From positions 33,137 to 97,136 of the forward strand of contig DF240886.1 in the NCBI GenBank assembly GCA_000507305.1: a stretch of 64,000 nt of DNA, written 5' to 3'. Shown here piece after piece: positions 33,640-45,389 of the stretch. Source of the stretch: Breviolum minutum Mf 1.05b.01. Lineage: Eukaryota; Sar; Dinophyceae; Suessiales; Symbiodiniaceae. The notes beneath the pieces are model-generated. The model was not told the DNA's origin. It saw only the letters and a list, made by a program, of their open reading frames with translations, and did no database searches. Numbering within the stretch: the first letter of the stretch is position 1; each line of letters begins with the position of its first letter. A program made the position numbers and the translations under genes.

Positions 33640-36600
33640 GACGAGAAATTGAAAGCGCAGCCAACAGTCCAGCATGCTGCCAGGTCCAGCGTGAGAGGAG
33701 GCGAGTCCGATGATGAAGAAGACGATGAGGTGGGTGATGAAATATTGGATAACTGGAAGGCATCATGATACATCATGATAGGATCATGATGCATCATATC
33801 ATGAAACAGCTGAATCTGCTGCCTGGCACGTGTTTCGACGTGGTTTGCTGCAGGTCATTGACATCCAGCCCTTTGTGCGGCCTCGTGGGTTTGGAGTGTG
33901 TGCCGAGCCTTGGACCAAGGGATACTACAAGGAGATCTTGGGATGTCAATGTCGCCATGGGAGGTTGAAGCAGGTGAACAAAAAGATCCAAAAACATTTA
34001 ACAGATCCAGAATTTTCTTGAACTTTGACCTACCGTATTGTTCATTGCTTGTAATTAGGAGCAGGCATGCATGATTTTTTTCGGGGTGATGCTGCAATTG
34101 TACCCTTTTCCATCGTCATGGATCCCTCCCAAAGCGACTTTGCAGGAGAAACTTTGGACCAAGCATGAGGCATGGGAGACTATCCTGAAAGAAGTGATGA
34201 GGCCGCAACAACAACCCGTAGCATTGGTGCAGGGCTAGCATGTTTTCTGCAAGACATCGGCATGTGTTCGCGGAGTACCGCGAAGGTGAGTTTTTGCTGT
34301 AATTTCAAGATTGAAAGTCTGCTGTGAGCCGCTGGAACGAATATCAAAACAGATCCAAAAATGACGGAACAATACGGAACAACTCATATTTCCTGCCTTC
34401 CTGATGCTGTGCCGGGTATAGCAGTTTATCTATGACAACTAGGTCCGATCAACTCATATCAACTCTATCTGTTCTCTCCATCTGCAGGGAAGCCACGGTG
34501 TTCCGACAGTTTGACGACAAGGCTGGCGCGGGCAGCATTTCTGAGAGTCGAATGGAGACATACCGAAAACCTTCGCGGCAAGTACTTGCTGACAATGATT
34601 TTGAATGATTTTGAGTGGTTTTGTATGCATCTTTTTCCCACCTTTTGTGGACTATGTAACTCAATTCCACGACGGTCCCATAAAGTTGTAAAGTTAAGAC
34701 TCAGCTGCCACAAACCAGCTATACAACACGATAGGGCCAGTGATGAAAAAAACATCCTCGCTTGCTCCTTTCCACTGGAAAGGATTTGGACCGCTTCATT
34801 CGACCGATGGACTGCTGTTTTTTGGGAGTGGACGGTTGCAAACGGTTTCAACTTCCTGCAAGTCTTGCCGCATTGTCCAAGTTGACTGTTGGACGATTCA
34901 TTTTTTTTCTCCCTGAAGGATTTGAATACTGCATATGAATCTTTTGAAGGCATTTTTGCAAGTTGAAGTTGGGCTGGTGTTGGATGCGGGTAGTCAATGA
35001 ATCATCCTGACCTTGGAACAATGTTTCAATGAAAGGAGACACATCTGCGTTATGATGGTGAAGTCTTTGCCGAAGAAGGTGAACGTGCAGATAGTCTCTA
35101 TGCCTGGGGGCCTTGATTTATCTGAATTTTCATGGGTAAAGTTACAGGTCTCAGCTCTGGCAAAGGGGTTGGCTAACATTGTTAACATGGAATGGAAAGC
35201 TGAGGTCGTGTTGGAGGGCACCCTTGCCTGTTACCAAAGCCTGGGAGCCTCAGGGGTCGATTAGTCGGTGGTGCTATTAGCTGTAGGCCCAGGGTAGATA
35301 TCATTCTGAAACACTATGGGATCATGTGTAGCTCCAGGCTGTTGTGCCCAGATGCCAGTTACAAAACAATTTCATTGTCGGCTTGGCTGCTGTTAAGTGA
35401 CAAAATGTGGAAGAATTGGCTGGCCTTCTAATAAAGACAAGATATGGCCTTAGGCAATGTGTGAAGACAACATCCCATGTAGTCTGGATCTGCAACTACA
35501 TGCCTGGTGCCTCTAGATTTTTGGCACATTTCTTCCTTTTTTTCGAAACAGGTGGAAAGGCTGAGCCAGTCGCTAGGAAAACCCAGGGCGCCCTGGTGGA
35601 TGAGGCACCGGTGCTTCAGTCATGAAGTTGCTGTGATGTCACCTGCAGTGGAAGGAGCACAGTTGCACCGTATAGTCTGTCCATAGCACTGGTTCCCTTC
35701 TCCCACCATGGAGCCACTTGGCGAGGCCGCTGTGCTTTTTGCATATCCACGAAGGCATACGATGAAGGCAGGGTTTGAAGCATTGCTGGAGGGGAACTAG
35801 CTGGGCATTCAAAACAAGATGTGGTCACGTGAGAGATGTTGGTTGCGGTTAAGAGCAAAATTCCGGATCCACTTCAATGGTGCGACACTTTGAATCGCTA
35901 AAATCATGAAGCTCTGCCAGGCCGAAGGCGAATGCATCTTAGCCAAGCTGCCGCACAGCGAATATGCCTCTCGGCATTCTTCCATCCTTGTCTTCGATTA
36001 GAAGTTATGAGAAGCCCAGGTTACCATAGGACCTGTACTTTGTTACTATGTGGCTGTGTGTGAGTGGAGTCGTCTAGTCACTTTAGCCATTATGTCATTA
36101 TTGTCATGGAAGTCTTGTCTCGTAGTTTTCTACAACAGTATGTATGTTGCAGTGTGATGTTTTCATGTGCGTTTAAAGTGAGCATGTGATTTGCAAAAAC
36201 ATCTGTAAAAGGCGGCCCGTTATTACATTGTACTGTAAGCAATTGCAAGTATTTGGCCTCTCGACCAGATGGTTGCATGCCCTCCAGACAAGCCAGGAGT
36301 AGAGCTGTTAAGAAGTAGGCCAGAAGGCATGCTGTACATCCAGTATCACCTCTCAAACACGAATTCGCGAAGGTATGGGTACTGAGTAGCTGTCTAATAT
36401 ACCATGGCCCGAAACCGCTCGTAAATTAATTCTCAGGGTCCTCCTGATTCCTGAGGTGACTCTTTGCACACGCATGGCCTTCCGTATGCGGTCAAGGTGA
36501 GATGTTTGTTGTTCAAATGCCTGATGCAATTGAGTGGAAATGGCATATCATATCGTCCATGTTTTGCTGTCAGTGCTCATAGTAGTTGTATGTGAATTTA

Positions 36601-36900
36601 TTATACAGTAATTCATATTCTTAGAGCATGATATGAAGGCACTGTAGGCTCATCTACTGCAATTACCATTCCAGTAAAACTTCCAATTGGATGATCGCAT
36701 CCCGCCCAGGTACAAGCACATGTTGAAGAATTCGAAGATGCTTCTCAGCTTTTGAGTATTTGGGAGGTGGAGGGGTGGACGAAGCAGCTGGGTGCGTTGT
36801 TCCTGCTGTCTTTTCTTTTTAAGGCTCCAGGGTTGAGCCTACAACCACAATTACAAACAGATTGAGCAGCTAAGGCTGGAGATGATGGAAGATGAGGCAA
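33640..36900 (+). CDS. Scattered exons of an unrecognised gene, possibly N-terminal to the cNMP-binding protein
   Basis: Segments that look coding and often start after AG: near 33660 (SVRGGESDDEEDDEVGDEIL), 33854 (VIDIQPFVRPRGFGV), 34143 (EKLWTKHEAWETILKEVMR), 34225 (HRHVFAEYREG region), 34488 (EATVFRQFDDKAGAGSISES), 35149 (VSALAKGLANIVNMEWKAE) and 36713 (VQAHVEEFEDASQLLSIWE). FRQFDDKAGAGSISESRM resembles a degenerate EF-hand. Together they suggest an acidic, helical region that could be the N-terminus of the cyclic-nucleotide-binding protein beginning at 37172, but neither order nor phase could be proved. Confidence 0.35.
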
Positions 36901-37171
36901 GAGCTTAAACATGAAAACAGATGTTGATGCGTTTTGGGCAGCAATACTTCAGATATATGTCACTGCTTAGTCATGGTTTTTGCATGATGGATCTAGATAT
37001 ATATTATTTTCCATGAAAATCCATGAAAATCCCAGTTCAACGTCATGAGCCAATGCAGGCTCTGGAGAAGCTGTGTGATGCCTTCTCCCTACGTAGGCAG
37101 GGAATGACCCAACATCTATAGCCAAGGTTGCAGAGGGTTCGAGAATCCTCCCCCATTCACAGCTACGGCAG

Positions 37172-40100
37172 GTACAAAGCAGGAAGTGACATTGTGGTGC
37201 AAGGAGAGCAAGGCCGGGCTGGTTGGCAGACCCATCATTGACACCATTTGAAAGGCCTGAAATGGACCTGGAGCTTCCATGGGAGTTGCGTGAGAATCTG
37301 AACTCAGTTGATTCAGCCTCGAGTCACTCAAGGTTCGGAGTTCTACTTGATCACCTCTGGTACTGCCCGCGTGTGGGTTAGAAGTGGCGATGATGAGCAG
37401 GAATACGTCCTTTCCTCAATAAACAGAGATCACATCACCATTTCACCATTTCTTCACAAAAAAACACTTGTTTTCTTTTGGGGCATATTTCTTGCATGAA
37501 AATCCAAATGGCCTCTTTGTATCCTCTTAACCATCTACCTTTAACAACTGCTTTAAACATAAACCACTATTTGAAGTATCTTTAGTCACTTTATCTCCAC
37601 GTTTCGAGGTGCGTCTCCACGCCGGCAACCTCTTCGGCGAACGCGCCTTGTTGACGAAGGAGACACGCGCCGCCTCGGTGACGGCTGTGACGGAGGTGGA
37701 GGTCTTGGTGCTGAGCCGTGGCAAGTTTGAACGCTTGTTGGGCTCCATGGATGATCTGCAACAGTCCGGGGCACCTAGGGAATCCTAGGGACCTAGAGCC
37801 GTTGGAGTCACAAAAATATTCAGGAAATATAATGATGATATAGATAGTGATTAGACTAGATGTGATTTGTGAGTTATAATTAATTAATAATTTACATGGT
37901 GGGTGACAAGAGAGTGATGACTATGGGAAGAATGTCTTGTTGTGTCCTGAGCAGTGTAAGAAGTGTGGTTCACAGACAGGAAATGTTTGAACACTCAGGC
38001 AGCAATACCTCACAGATCCTCGAAAGCTTATTGCGGACTTCTATCAGGAGCTAGTCAGCCATGAATGGTTGTTTCCAGACATCTTCCAAAACTGGATGGT
38101 GTTAATATAATAACAAGATACAACAAGCAGGATCAGGTGCTACAAGACACTTCCGATTCCTTTTTGACTTGGCCCTCCCCTACTGCACCATTGATCCCTG
38201 CAGAACGGCGATACCCGCGGGCCTGCCGGCTCCATTATGCGGCACAAGATGAAGGGCCAAGAGGGTGACTTGACATTAATCATCAAATGACATCAATTAC
38301 ACACACACATATTATATTTAAATATATACAACTGCTAACTGGCCATTGCCATTGTTGATATGCCAAGGTTGTCCAGTTGCTGATGGATGTTGTGCACTGA
38401 GGTACAGAAACGCAGTGGTTTGTGGTGTATCGACCCACCAGCAAGGAGCCGGGTTGATTGAGTTCGGGATGAGTATCTTGAGGTTTAAATGGATCTTAGT
38501 GTTTCAAAAAACTAAGATCTACCAAATGAAAAACTGTGAGCAGCATTCCAATGAATCTATATGAAACTATATTACATCCATACAAGGTCGAAAAAAAACA
38601 CTCAACAATCAGACTTCGGGTGGTCAGATCGAGTGGTCAGAATGCCAGGATGCCATTGCTAAGATGTTGTCTGGTGCTGCGGTCGGCAAAGGCTTGAACG
38701 CACCTCGGTATAAAGGATGGAAAAACGTGCGTGACCGAGGTAATTGTGCAGGGTTTGCACGAAGTTTTGATCGTATACTATGATCATCTATGATCTGTGT
38801 CTTTGAGAAATGTAATTCAATATTGTATAATATTGTAGATTTTATATGTTGGATAATTATGACTCTATCCGATTCTATCTTTCATTGGAGGCAGACATGT
38901 CTTCTCAGGTCAAAGGCAAATCGGCAAAGAAGGGCGTGCTCTCTGGATTCGTGCCTTTCGTGCAGCTTCTTGGATAGCACTGTAGAGTCGGATGCCATTG
39001 GACAATTGGCAGGCCTTTAGTTGAATGATGTGGAATCTGTGGTTTACATCTTGGGTCAGTGAGTTTCTTTTGACTATAAGAGCTGACACCTGAGGATCAG
39101 TGAGAATGCGCACAAGTCAGTGATTGAGGATTCGCCTCCTGATTCCAGGATTGTGGTGTGCCTTGTCGTTAACATACTTGGGCCATTGGAGTTAAAGGGC
39201 CGCCTCTTCTCAAACGTCTCACATGACAGAAATAGCTAACCAAGCATTGGGGCGGGGAACCTCGTTTTCATTTGGATGGTGGGTTGTTCTTCCACCTGGT
39301 CCACATTCTTTCGGCAATTGGATTCGACGTGGAAAGGGTGAACCGGGCTAACCTTTTTCCAACAGATTGGGGGCATTGGAGATGATTAGTTGATCCTGGT
39401 GGCCCATCTGCAGGTATTACAAGACCAAAGCAGCACGAGAAGAAGCCCGAAAGGCTCGTCTTTGTGTTGAATCTTGTCAAATCTTGTCTTGCCGTCCGGT
39501 ACACCAATGATATTATATATATATATAATATTTATATATACACGATATCACATGACTCTAGTTCAAAATCGGATCAGGAAACTCCTGCTTGATTGACATA
39601 TTTAAACAACAGCAAACTGGGGGAGAACTCCGTGCTGTCGAAGCCAGGCACTCCAAGCGGTCCTGGACACTGCCACCACCTTGAAAATTGAGATAAGATC
39701 AATTGTCGATGAGGAGCGGATTTTTCTTTGTCTTTAGTTTTTTTTTGCACAGCCTGGCAGTGGATTTACAAAGCACACCTTGTTTTGCACATGTACAAAC
39801 AAAATTGACAGTTTGAATGATTTCACGCATAGATTCATGATACCGGGCATACTGTATGTGTGAAAAGGGGTTTCCTTTTGCCAAGCAATCAGCGGCTGTC
39901 CACCTGTGATGTCTGTTTGTGTGTGTGCCCGAACATACAAACAAGTCGTAAACACTTTGACCCATCCAAGAAGCTGCAGTAGTTGTTTATCAGCGTTGGC
40001 AGCATCCTTCTACTGGCAACTGCTAGCCGACGCTGATATGTTGTGTGCCAGGATTCCTATAAGCCGGATGTGCAGCTTAGCAGCACTGATGTTAGCACTG

Positions 40101-40273
40101 AAGCATACTGAAGCTGTACCTGTGGCATTTGCATCTATCGTGGTCATCTCTGCTTTCCGCCATCAATGTGAATCATCACCTCCAAATCAGATGCGTCAAC
40201 AAGGTGGGGTATTGAGATGCCCGAGCCGTTGATGCGTGAGGCAGCACTGGCAGTCACTGGCACATGTTTCTGA
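37172..40273 (+). CDS. Cyclic-nucleotide-binding protein with class II adenylyl-cyclase-like C-terminal region
   Basis: Exons 37172-37212, 37333-37400 and about 37609-37750 join in phase into one cNMP-binding domain: YKAGSDIVVQGEQG, SEFYLITSGTARVWVRSG, then the phosphate-binding cassette region GNLFGERALLTKETRAASV. The sequence continues with 37999-38047 (QQYLTDPRKLIADFYQ), 38402-38445 (TETQWFVVYRPTSK), 38649-38699 (DAIAKMLSGAAVGKGLN), 38909-38961 (VKGKSAKKGVLSGFVPFV), 39095-39148 (HKSVIEDSPPDSR) and 39414-39453 (YYKTKAAREEARK), and ends near 40273 (GIEMPEPLMREAA, stop TGA). The cassette binds cAMP or cGMP in kinases and channels. The KGKS...G...GF.P pattern is reminiscent of the catalytic region of class II (bacterial secreted type) adenylyl cyclases, but this is a weak, memory-based comparison. 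No kinase domain is seen. Earlier exons may lie at 33.6-36.9 kb. Confidence 0.6.
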
Positions 40274-41248
40274 GGGGAGGAAATGCAAAATTAGCACCAT
40301 GGACAATGCAGACATTTAAATTTGTGGCCTCAATAGTTGCGACTTCGTGCTTCGGGTTGAATGATTTTGTTTCATCTAGTGATTTTGAGGATCCATACCC
40401 CAAAACCAGCCGACCTGGGACGCCTCGTCCATGTGAGGCGTATATTATCCAAAAGGACATTTCGCCAGTGCTTTGGCTGCACTGTTGGCTTGGCAGAGCT
40501 GAAGCGTTCATTATAAACCAAGACTAGTCCACCAGCTTTATTCTTGGGTCTGAAATCACCTATGTAACTACACCCAATCTACTTGAACTGATCTAAATGG
40601 ATTGATTAAACCGAACATGATAATACACATAAACAAGATAGAAGTCCCCTTTAAGGGTTGTCATACTTTCCGAATCTATATTAGATTATATTGGAATATT
40701 GGCGCCCAACTACATTTCGCTATAAAGCTATGCTAGGTCATGGGATGGGAGACGGGACGTCGATCGGAGCCGGCGTTTATGGACATGAACCTGCGCCTTG
40801 GCGTAGCTTCAGTTGCCGCAGGGTGTGGAACAACCCCTTGTTTTGTGGGGGGTTGCATGGAATAGGAAACACATTCATTTGAAGAGCTAAGACTCATCGA
40901 TGACTCATGGATGACTCATGGATAATCGATAGACATAAAAGATCATCAAAGAAGTTTGCTGGCCATTTCACTCAGCGGCAGGCATGCTATCCGTGGCAAG
41001 TCGGATCCACAGGCTTGGCGTGTTGGATGACCTGTGTGTTCCTTGGGTAGTGGACATTTTTTCGCTTGATTTTTTTAATGTGATCTTGTGTAAGATGGCT
41101 ATAGTGTTGTTTTAATGGCATTTTACATTTGGATTGTTTGCATTTTGCAATTTGAGATGCATTGTTTCGTTGCTGTTCTATTTTTAGGGCCCTTTTCAGT
41201 CAGACCTTGCTCCCCAGTATCTCATGCTGAATCCTTCAGTGTGGGCAG

Positions 41249-44200
41249 GTCGTGCTGTATCAGAACGACGAAGCCGATATCATGTTCCTTGTCTCAGCAT
41301 GTCTTAGGTCCATCATTTCCTTCACAGACACCGACGTCAATAATCCAGGATGATGGGCAAGAAGGACATTCAGAACCACAGGCACCACATGTCACATCAT
41401 GTTTCCCTTTTTCTGCACCTTAATGCCTTAATGCTGCCCTATCCGTCTTTACCAGGTCTTTAAGAGAAAACGGCATAGGCATAAACAGACTGGAATTTGG
41501 ATATGCAATCCAAGTGGTCAGCCTCGCAACCAGCACATCGGACTGAGGAATCCCAGAGGACTCCTCATTGCTTATGCAGAGGTCTTTGTGAAGCCAGTTC
41601 CGCGGCAATGGTTTCGAAATCGTGGCTGAAATTGTAGGTTGGCGGATCATTGTCGCATCTTAAAAGATATTTGCTTTGGAAAAAAATCCCATGCAGTAAA
41701 AAGAAAACGACATTTATATACATTTATATAATATATATATATATATATCACTTTCGATGCAAAAGTTGAGAAAACCACATAGACCACCTGCGTTTGTGTC
41801 ACTGAGGTGGTCTCTGATTTCGATACCTTCACGGTTGGCTCCAAGAACATGGTCTATGAATCGTTGCCCATGGAGCAGGCTTGTAGAAAGCTGAGTTTGT
41901 GCTGCGAGGGGCCACCAATTCCCATGACTTTTCAGCCAGGCTGAGCTGATTGCATGGACTTTGGAGCACACTGAGGCAGGGGTGGATTGACAAATGGAGT
42001 GTAAAGATGCCATGTTGATGCCCCAGTGATTTTCTGTTTTTGGGGAATCTGGGATGAAGCATGGATGAAGCCTTCCCCAATGGCAGGGCATCTTGAAGAC
42101 CTTGGACCATCAGAGCTGGAATTCGCGATGGCTAGAGGTGTTGGCCAAGGAGAACGAACGGGGCTTTCATCCAACGACCCTTGGCCTTCCTGACCGCAAG
42201 GTGAAGTCAGGGTGAGTTTTTCCATTGATCTGTGGGCCTCAAACTTATCTTCACCGAGGATTCCAAAGTATGGCTTTGGTGATCCCACGTCGTTCCGACC
42301 TCAGCAGGTTGTTCCGCATTGCGCAGTGTATGGACTAGCAGTGTGTTTTATCAGTTTTACGAATTGTTAGAATATACTGTATCATCTACAAAATGTCAAT
42401 GGCATCTTAGGGATGAAGGAATCATTCTTTCAAATTGTTGGTTTTGGATTAAAGTAGATTCCACGGCTGTGGAAGTGGGGGGAACTTGTATGAAACTTGG
42501 GATGATTTGCTCAGGTACAGGCTCATCCAAGACGACACTCGCTTGAATTCAGGGGGTGCATTCAAAGCGCCAAGTTCAAAAGAATCCTCTTGATCTCCTC
42601 TTGTTTTTGTTTGTCTCCTCTACGTGTCTATCCTTTTTCAGCAGGTGTTAAAATATCTTCGACTACCCTAGCCTCGCTTGATAGATGCTGATACGTAATA
42701 CAGATCTTTCATGATCTTTCCTTTGCTCAAATCATGCAGCCTTTTGGGCGCTTGTGGGGGTATGAAAAGTGGGTCAACGCATATCTTGCAGATGAGGTCA
42801 TTGCGGAGACAGCTCCCTGTGGCGCAGTTCGCCATGGAGCAGAATGTGACTTGGATGGATTGGTGTTGGACCTTTTTTTTGCTTCAGATTTTTGGTGCCA
42901 CACAATCTCATTTTGGCGTTGGACCCGTGGATCTCGCAATCTATTGACGGGTTGGGATTGGCCCTCAGGCTGCAACCTTTACTTTCCACAGGCACGGGTT
43001 TTGGCACCTGAAGTTGGAAAAAAACGACCAAATTCATCCAAATTGCATTATTCCTAGCAGATGCAGCAAGTACAAGATAGCAATTCTATGAAATTCTGCT
43101 AGTGTGTTGCCCGTGTTATTATCTTGGTGGTGTTGTCTGACTGCAGGAGCTGGATGATGAATATCTCATTGTTTGGCAAGGTTTCTCAGGAAAGCCTTGG
43201 GATTACAAAACCGAGGCATCGGAAGGGGGGAGGGTAACAAAGTTGGGACCGGCAAAAAAAAATCAAGGTTCAACTGCAAGGGGCCTCAATGAAAGTAGAT
43301 AACACAACTATATCAATTGATCCAAAAGGATCAACAACATGCATTAGGATCATGAGGACTTTAGGACTGAAGGGTGACGGATGTCAAATATGTGTCGCAA
43401 AGATGTGGGTGGATTTTACGAACCCTGCAAGGCTGGATTGCGTGAGTTCTTGCTGGAACGAGTGCGGGCGCTCAAGGCAGTTTTCAATGTGATTGCGGGC
43501 AGAGTCCTTCCTATGAAACAACTGACAGCGATCGCGGTACAATTCTGAGAGAATGAGTTGTCTTACTTTAAGTCTTAACTTAGTCTATTGCGAATGTATG
43601 CCATGGTTATCGCATCGAATCATAAATCTCACGAGCATGATTATTCTTTGTATGCATATTCTGGCTTGGTGCACAGTAATCATTTGCAATACGTTACGAC
43701 CTGTTGTTGTTCATCGGATATGTTTTGACATTGCTTCAAACATATGCGTTGTACATGCTCCTTGACTGATGTTTTCTGTTACGTAGATCCTTAGTCTCTT
43801 ATAAAATGGCCTTGCCAGACACCATGGATCAAAATATTTCTGAATGTCCAGTCTTTATTGAAAGGAGATGCTGGTTGGTTCATTCCATTAAAATGGGCTG
43901 CTCATACGAGACATGATGAAAGACAAGAGGACACAGACAGAAGGGTTTGATCATTGGCCTGTCAGATCTTTGGCGGGTGTAGCTGAGGTGCATGAGGGCT
44001 ATGTTTTTCCGCTGAATCCAGTGTGGCCAGTGCGAGACAAGGGCTGGTGGGTCGCTCGTTTGGCACAATACAGGATTCTGCACTAAGCACTCTTGGGCTT
44101 CCCACTGTGAAGTAATGATTTGTAGACTTCCTGTGCATCGGACGGTCCCCCCAAAGTTGCCATTTGAACCTGCAGTTGACTATGCCTATGCGCCATGAGA

Positions 44201-44850
44201 AGCAATATCATTCTGTCAGTAGCGTATGAAGTCACACTGCACTTGCCGCACCAAGGAGATCTTGCAAGCGATGCTGAAGCATGAAGAAGCCAAGTCACTG
44301 GGCAAAAACACAGCCAATAATTCTAGTGGATGAAGATTCATGGGGCCAGTGTTTGGGCATCCAAGTGCCCACCAGAAGTTCTCAGGAGAGTGCGAAAGAG
44401 AATGTTTGACCCATCCCGTACACTCGCCCCATTTTTGTGTATATACCCAAGGAAGTGCTTAAATTCGTGGCTTCCACCAGAGATCAAATACTTGGATCCT
44501 CGGCAAAGGAAGGCTGTGGAAGAGGCTACAGAATGATTCTCATTCTAGTGGCGGATTCATGGGGCAGGGAGTGTTGCTGTAGGTAGAACTCCAGGATGAG
44601 GAGGATGATGATGACGATGATCATGAGGAGGATGCAGAAGAGGAAGCAGGTGATGATGCTTTTGCTGCTGCTGCTGCCACCGGTGAATCACCCAGACTCA
44701 AGCCTCTTGAGTCAGCCCTTTCATTTTCTTCAACGTTCTATCCGCTGTTGACACGCCTGGCAACAAGGAGAAAGCGCAGGATCTGCACGATAAGTACAAA
44801 GACGGTTTCATGATCGTGCAAAAGTAGGCAATGTCACTTTGATGCAAGAG
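41249..44850 (+). CDS. Unrecognised conserved-looking multi-exon gene
   Basis: I do not recognise a named domain, but the exons are clearly coding and phase-compatible: 41249 onward (VVLYQNDEADIMFLV), 41807-41878 (VVSDFDTFTVGSKNMVYESL), 42087-42211 (SWNSRWLEVLAKENERGFHP), 42259-42307 (IPKYGFGDPTSFRPQQ), 42797-42847 (VIAETAPCGAVRHGAEC), 43147-43215 (ELDDEYLIVWQGFSGKPWDY), 43432-43476 (AGLREFLLERVRALK) and 43997-44073 (GYVFPLNPVWPVRDKGWWV). Later candidates are near 44235 (TKEILQAMLKHEEAKSLG), 44590 (acidic, ELQDEEDDDDDDHEEDAEE) and 44740 (TPGNKEKAQDLHDKYKDGF). All use AG|G acceptors with GT, GC or GA donors. The first segment faintly resembles a cyclic-nucleotide-binding fold. Start and stop are not fixed. 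Confidence 0.6.
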
Positions 44851-45389
44851 GTCCTGGTGAGTAGGTGATTTGGGAAGGATGAAAGAGGAGAAGATGGTGA
44901 AGAGAGGGAATCTAGAGGACAAACTATACCATGAAAAGGAAGCACACTATCTACACTGCACTAGTTATCATTCTGTACAGTCATTTTTTAGAATCTCTCC
45001 CTCTCTCTCTCTGTCCAGCAAAGCTCAATATTTTCAGATATTTTCCATATCTTCTCGTGGTCACATCATCTACTGCAATGATATGCACATTTCACATGCT
45101 TTCAACAATGTATCTCCGGACACTGATATACAATCTGTAGGTATACATACATTTATATATATATATAAACACGCTAACATATATACACATGTATTCTAGA
45201 AGATGAATCACCCAAGGTGTGTCGTTTGATTGGATTGGCTAGGATCGCGCTGAAGTAGATTTGTCATGTGGCTATAGAGAGGGGGTAGGAGACTTAGATA
45301 CTGTTGGGGCATAGAAATTAATTCATCCTCCGTGGCAGTGGGTCCCTGGGTGGAACAAACTCAAATTTAGATCATGATCACTGGCACTC

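Noticed and set aside
37133-37154. tRNA T-arm-like GGTTCGAGAATCC
   Set aside because: The loop length is wrong, and no acceptor or anticodon stem can be folded around it; it sits just upstream of a coding exon.
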